Assembly (NCBI GenBank): GCA_013397455.1
Contig: VYZB01000215.1
Span: forward strand, 233,577 to 297,576
Length of the DNA: 64,000 nt
DNA from: Crotophaga sulcirostris
Lineage: Eukaryota > Chordata > Aves > Cuculiformes > Crotophagidae
Reading direction: 5' to 3'
In this document: in pieces, positions 39,961-64,000 of the stretch
Layout of the letters: each line of letters starts with the position of its first letter
Position numbering within the stretch: the first letter of the stretch is position 1
Notes under the pieces: model-generated
Seen by the model: only the letters and a program-made list of their open reading frames with translations
What the model was told of the DNA's origin: nothing
Databases searched by the model: none
Translations under genes and position numbers: made by a program

Positions 39961-40102
39961 AATTTTACAAATTCTTCATAAAAAATATATCTCTGTACAA
40001 AAAGTTCTTTTGCACCTACTTCATGTCACAGCAGCATGTAGTGAAATGGCAGAATGAATACTGGGAATGAAAATTAGATTGACTTGATCATAATGCCGGC
40101 GT

Positions 40103-40145
40103 TCTCCCCCAACCCCCCCCTCCCTCTCCCTTTTTTTTTTCCTTT
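40103..40145 (-). other. G-rich tract, potential G-quadruplex on the sense strand of CSMD1
   Basis: The plus strand is almost pure pyrimidine with runs of 5, 8, 3 and 3 C, followed by a T10 run. The minus strand therefore reads GGGAGAGGGAGGGGGGGG, then TT and five more G. This fits four G-runs of at least three with loops of 1-3 bases, the canonical intramolecular G-quadruplex pattern. If the 3' UTR extends this far, the structure could form in the mRNA. Confidence 0.6.
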
Positions 40146-40709
40146 ATAACAGCTTTTCATTGTTTACAAAATATTTTACACAAGAAAAAAAATTATTGCA
40201 GCTAGCCTGGAGAAAGGCAAGATGTGTGTACAAGCAGCAGTTTTTAACAGCTTTGAAGCACATAACCTGTTTTTTTAAAAAAAATATATAGCATGTATTA
40301 TTAGCCCGTCATAATGATCTGGTTGACATTGGGGAAAAAGTCTTCTGCATATATCTCAGAAAATAGATTTCCTGGCTGCCATTACCTGGCCACTGCACAA
40401 CATTTTAAGAGTTTTATTCTGATGAAGCACCATATGTAAGTGCATGCATACACAGCCCTCTGTAAAATAACTTCAGGAGAAAGACATCCAACCTGAACAG
40501 AAGACTCAAACATAGCAAAGAAGGAGAGGCATTTGGAACATGTGGAGAGAACTGATAAAACTATGAGAACTTCCTTTTGCTTGTGTCCCGATCTGAAGCT
40601 CTTGTTTAATCTATACTCCAAACTAACATTTTAGGATAATTTGTCAGTGTGCTGCAATTTTGAGTGTCCCTTTTCAAAGAACACTCACTCAGGATAGAAA
40701 CTCCTTAAA

Positions 40710-40719
40710 CCCCCCCCCC
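40710..40719. repeat. C10 homopolymer (G10 on the CSMD1 sense strand)
   Basis: Ten consecutive C bases lie in the putative 3' UTR region. With the G-rich tract at 40103-40145 this gives two long G-runs on the sense strand within 600 bases. Confidence 0.95.
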
Positions 40720-43106
40720 AGAATGAACCACTGAACAAATCAGAGGATATGGGCTCTCTAACACAAAAGATGAAATGATTTAACTATTCTCTTTTTCTGG
40801 GACCTTTCCTCCAATGCATTCCTCGGTGGTCATAGTTATACAGGTCACTGAAGAATACACTGTAAGGTCAGGAGTAGAAAAAATCAATAACAGCTTCCCA
40901 GCTAGAATTTTGCACTTGTTTCCAATACTCCAATTTTTTGTTTTTCTACCATTGCAACTGCAGAAGGACTTCCAAAGCAGTAGTATTGATTTTGAACACC
41001 TCGCAAAAACTTTAGTCATGCAACAGCTTCCCTCCCTGGCCCCTTGCTCCTGTGGAAGCTCTTCATTTGCAGAGCAGCTTCCTCTATGTGGCAGAGGGTC
41101 AGGACAACAACTTTGATGTGAAGACTTCGTTCTCAGGAAATGCAAAGGGCTCTGAGGTGTGACAGATAAATGAAATCTCAAAAATAAACAAAAAAGAAAC
41201 CCAAAACCTACTAATAGAATGAACAAGGAACTGACTGGAAAGGATTATTTATTACATTTTCTTCAGAGTTTCTTGCTTAGAAGAATATAACAGTTGGAGG
41301 CCCTACAATACTGTATTATATTGATGGTATTTTTCATCTAACAGATGTAGAGTTTTTAAGCTTACTGAGGGTTATCTTTGAAATTTTCTTTGTCTTCTGC
41401 AAAGTTAGCTGAAAAACCTATTATTTGGCTTACATTAACTTTTTTGTTTTGTGTATATCAGCCAGACCTACACATACATGGACTTCTGAAACATTTTTCT
41501 ACATATTTTCATAGCAATTAGACATTAGGACAGTTTAAAATTTGAAAACCTAAAACAAAACAATAGCAAAAAACTGACCCTGAATTTTAAAGAAAAACAA
41601 AGCAACTTTCCTGGTTTCTGAGCTCAACGTGTATAACTCAAACCAGATTTTGCTTTATTGTTTCCTTAAATTTCCTAATTTTAAAACTTAATTTAATGAA
41701 TCTGCCCAATGGAATCTTTTTGTTTGTTTGCTTGTTTTCTTTCAATAAAACCTCTAATTCTAAGCAAATGTTAATGATTTACTCAATCATTCATATTTAC
41801 AAATGTCAAACTTACTCTGTCAGACTGTGTAAGTACAAAAGCAGTAAGCAGTGTGTTTAAAAAATCTGAAAGGAAATAGAAAACAAAGATAGTTGAAAAT
41901 TTCTCTTTGTTCGAAGTAGAAATTGAATGACAGCTTGTTATAGACAATTTGCACTGGGTTTACATATGCTACTGTAATGTGTTTTAGTTCCATGTAATGT
42001 CTGAAAATGATGTCATGTTACAGGAAAAATGGAAAAAAATGCAAAAGGGAAGACTGTATTATGAGCACAGGCTCACAGGCTTTATGAGCTATCTAAAATA
42101 AATTACTATTCACATTTGTACATGGCAAGCAGCAATAGCTGCAAACCCCCCTGCTGTTAAATAGTATGATACTGACAATGGTGACTGATGATTGATTTTG
42201 GAAGAAAACAATACTGGCAATGAAAATTTCTTAGAAATGGGCTCTTGTTCTGGCTGAAAATCTCCAGTGACTTGTAATCATGTTTACAAAGAAATTTATT
42301 CAAAAATTGACAAAAGAAATATTGTCCTCTATTGCACAAGATTTTAACTGTTGCTAAGCATGGGGCTCATAATTTAATATTCCAAGTAAATGTATTGTGG
42401 AATGCTTTGCTTGGCAAAGAGTGAGTGAATGTCTATATACAACAGACAGTGTGTAGAAACCCTGTATATTTTTCCCAGTATGTTACTCAGTCATCCATAC
42501 CACACTAGTGCAAAAAAATTGTGCATTAACATTTTGCAATACAACAGCTGATTGGGAAATCGGCAAACTGCCCTATGTATGACATACACTGTATTTTTTT
42601 TAGCAGGATTTCAATGGTAAAGCATTTGCAGGTGTATGCAGCCTCAAGGAAGGTTGTCTTCTCCTTCAAGAGAGCTTGCTTTCTTCAGAATATTCTTGGG
42701 GATAATCTGTGGTGCTATCATTTGTCACAGTACTCAAGGGATTTATTCAAGTGCCCAGAAGAATGCATTGAAAGGCATCCAGCCACATACAAATATGAAA
42801 GTCTGAGGCATTAAATATGACAAATTGGCATGAGTCGGCAGTCTTCCTTAAAGTGTGCCTTGATTTGCAGCAGATGCAGCCAGGCATTTTGATCCAACTT
42901 TAAGATGAAAAAATATTCTTTGTCTGCTCCCCAGAAGACTGACATGATTTCACCAGAAAATTTAGCTGCATGTAGGCTGACAGAAGATGTTAAAGATTAC
43001 AGCAGCAAAGCCAAGAGAAGAAGGAAAACTGGTATATGGCACCAAAGGAATTACTGCTTGTCCATCAGAGGTATGGCTATGAATCAGTCATATTGGGCAC
43101 TGAAGG

Positions 43107-62482
<19,376 letters not shown>

Positions 62483-64000
62483 CTAAGGATCAAAAAAGAA
62501 CATTAGATAAAAGAGGTATCTACCACATGTAGTCAGATATCAAGACAGTGACAAGCCACTAGAGGTGTATTTTTCAAAAATAAAAATGTGCTCTTTTTGC
62601 AGTTTCTAGAGTAAAACTTTTTTTTTTAATGTGACAAAAAGTTTGAGTGATTGATCTTTCGTAATCTTATTAGAAAGCAATAAGTGGAAAAGTATTGACA
62701 AGGCTGTGCATGTGGAAAATAACAGACATACATTTCAGCTTATTAGTTTGTCAGTGCAACAGAAGCAAACTAAATGACTGAGATGTGTCTCCTGTACATC
62801 ATTGCATATATTTCCATAGAACTTGACCACAAAGTTTGTTTCAAAGATTTCTCATTGTGTGACTTGACTAAAAAAGTTTTTTAAGAGGAAAAAGAAAAAA
62901 CTATGAAGAATTGATCCATCTACAAATAAATTCACTAGACCAAACTCCAGGCCACAGTTCCTAATACTGAATTTGTTATTATAAACTACGTAAGTTTTAC
63001 TTGAGATGTTAAACTAGCAGAGCGATGTTATAGAAAACTATGATATGACATTTTTCAGAAGAAAAGGTGAAGTATCTGAGAAAACTCTCTTTAAACTTCT
63101 GCTGAGAGTAGAAAACCGGATACAAAATTGCATGTGATGAAGGACTTTCCTAACATAGGAGAAAGAGATTGTGTGGAAAGTTCTAGTGAAACTGACTTAC
63201 GGATGATATTGACAAAAGTAACCAGAATACAACTCTAGGCCAAGCTATTTAAATATATAAGTAAAGCACTGCTTTCATTTTGGATAAAACATCTTGGCAA
63301 TAAATATGATCAGATGAAATGAAAAAAGTCCACAAAAATAATATTATTTGAAATCATACGACTTATTAATAAAGTAATGTCACATGGACAAATGCAAGTA
63401 AGTTGCAAATGAGTAGTGACCAATGCATATTAATAAAATAGCTTGCAAATATATACTTGTAAATGCTCAGCACTGCAAATGTCATAGAAGGACTTCAATG
63501 GACATTAAAACCCAACAGTTAGCTTCAAAAGTGGCTACCTGCTAACTACATGCTCTGTTAAATAAAAAGTATACCATAATAGCTGTTCAGCAAATGCAAC
63601 AGCAGTTCTTCCTGAGGTGGCTTGGGAAATCTAGTGGTATTTTTAAAGGTCAAATTACTGACGTGGCTTTGTAGGCTTATTTGTTTACATCTAGTTTTAA
63701 ATATATTCACCTCCCTGTCTTGCCAAGGGTACAGGTACACAGCATATCTGTAGTAGAGACTAGAACTGAGTGTGACTGATCTTGACTCTAAGCCGTCTCA
63801 CTTCTTGTGAAATTGTCAACTCTGGTATCAGTAATGATGAGCTTCAAATCTTTCCTCACTAATCCAAAAGACCAAGCCAAAAAAAAATGTCTATGTTCAA
63901 GGTAGTTACAGAGTTATATTTTTATTACTCATTTTACAGGTAAAAGTGCAAATAAAACCAGTGCACTCCTTATATAATACTGGGATGGAAAACCCTGGAG
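62483..64000 (-). other. CSMD1 intron, incomplete at the window edge
   Basis: The preceding exon should carry the first cysteine of the penultimate sushi module. I searched this stretch by eye and found none, so the intron probably continues past 64000. A donor-like GTAAGT at about 63197 lacks a sushi-like reading frame before it. Confidence 0.8.

Larger units (their letters stand above)
39935..43106 (-). other. CSMD1: Putative CSMD1 3' UTR (extent uncertain)
   Basis: The bases after the stop codon contain no splice-linked coding sequence and should be 3' UTR. Minus-strand AATAAA motifs occur at 42742-42747, 42295-42300, 41654-41659, 41248-41253 and 40413-40418, and ATTAAA at 39955-39960. 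I set the distal end after the last of these because the next recognisable feature is an unrelated CR1 element ending at 39052. A further AATAAA at 39263-39268 would make the UTR slightly longer. Any of the earlier signals could be the real end. The stretch includes long G-runs on the sense strand near 40.1 and 40.7 kb. Confidence 0.4.

Noticed and set aside
40780..41226. Minus-strand 148-codon frame in the putative 3' UTR
   Set aside because: It lies after the CSMD1 stop, has no recognised domain and uses ordinary UTR-like sequence. The length can arise by chance.
63190..63250. Donor-like CATCCGTAAGT on the minus strand, considered as the missing CSMD1 exon
   Set aside because: The preceding reading frame lacks the expected cysteine and CPDPGTP-like start of a sushi module.

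Overview
The window is vertebrate nuclear DNA and almost certainly from a bird. It is AT-rich and mostly non-coding. The CR1 LINE fragments it carries end in the octamer-type tails typical of avian CR1. It also holds one solo LTR that I recall as a family common in passerine genomes, so a songbird is the best guess. That last step rests on memory of the repeat family and was not tested by a search.

The only protein-coding gene I can support is the 3' end of CSMD1 on the minus strand. Eight coding exons lie at 62371-62482, 61104-61283, 59464-59508, 55276-55437, 54136-54248, 53363-53450, 46920-47052 and 43107-43266. All introns are GT-AG, every junction phase agrees, and the joined exons give 330 residues plus a TAG stop. 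In order they encode the end of one sushi (CCP) module, a complete last sushi module, a short linker, a conserved membrane-proximal region, one transmembrane helix and a cytoplasmic tail with an NPxY motif. The rest of this very large gene lies beyond position 64000. A 3' UTR probably runs from 43106 down to about 39.9 kb; its end is a guess.

Positions 1 to about 39.9 kb look like a gene desert downstream of CSMD1. I found no exon, tRNA, rRNA or other RNA gene there. The recognisable content is dead mobile elements and simple repeats. CR1 fragments lie at 6757-6885 (-), 26832-27357 (-), 31259-31626 (+), 32724-33282 (+, internally scrambled), 35145-35275 (+) and 38168-39052 (+). Two older LINE fossils lie near 3.9 kb and 34.2-34.6 kb. 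The solo LTR is at 35395-36289, and an unexplained GC-rich block sits at about 16416-16680. Simple repeats include a 102-base GAAA tract, a TTTTG array and GA and CA tracts.

I see no convincing new biological system. The observations most worth checking are the in-frame 45-nt CSMD1 exon with weak donors, a potential G-quadruplex in the putative CSMD1 3' UTR, the scrambled CR1, the two nearly identical CR1 tails flanking the LTR, the GC-rich block and an intronic palindrome made of two heat-shock-element-like units.
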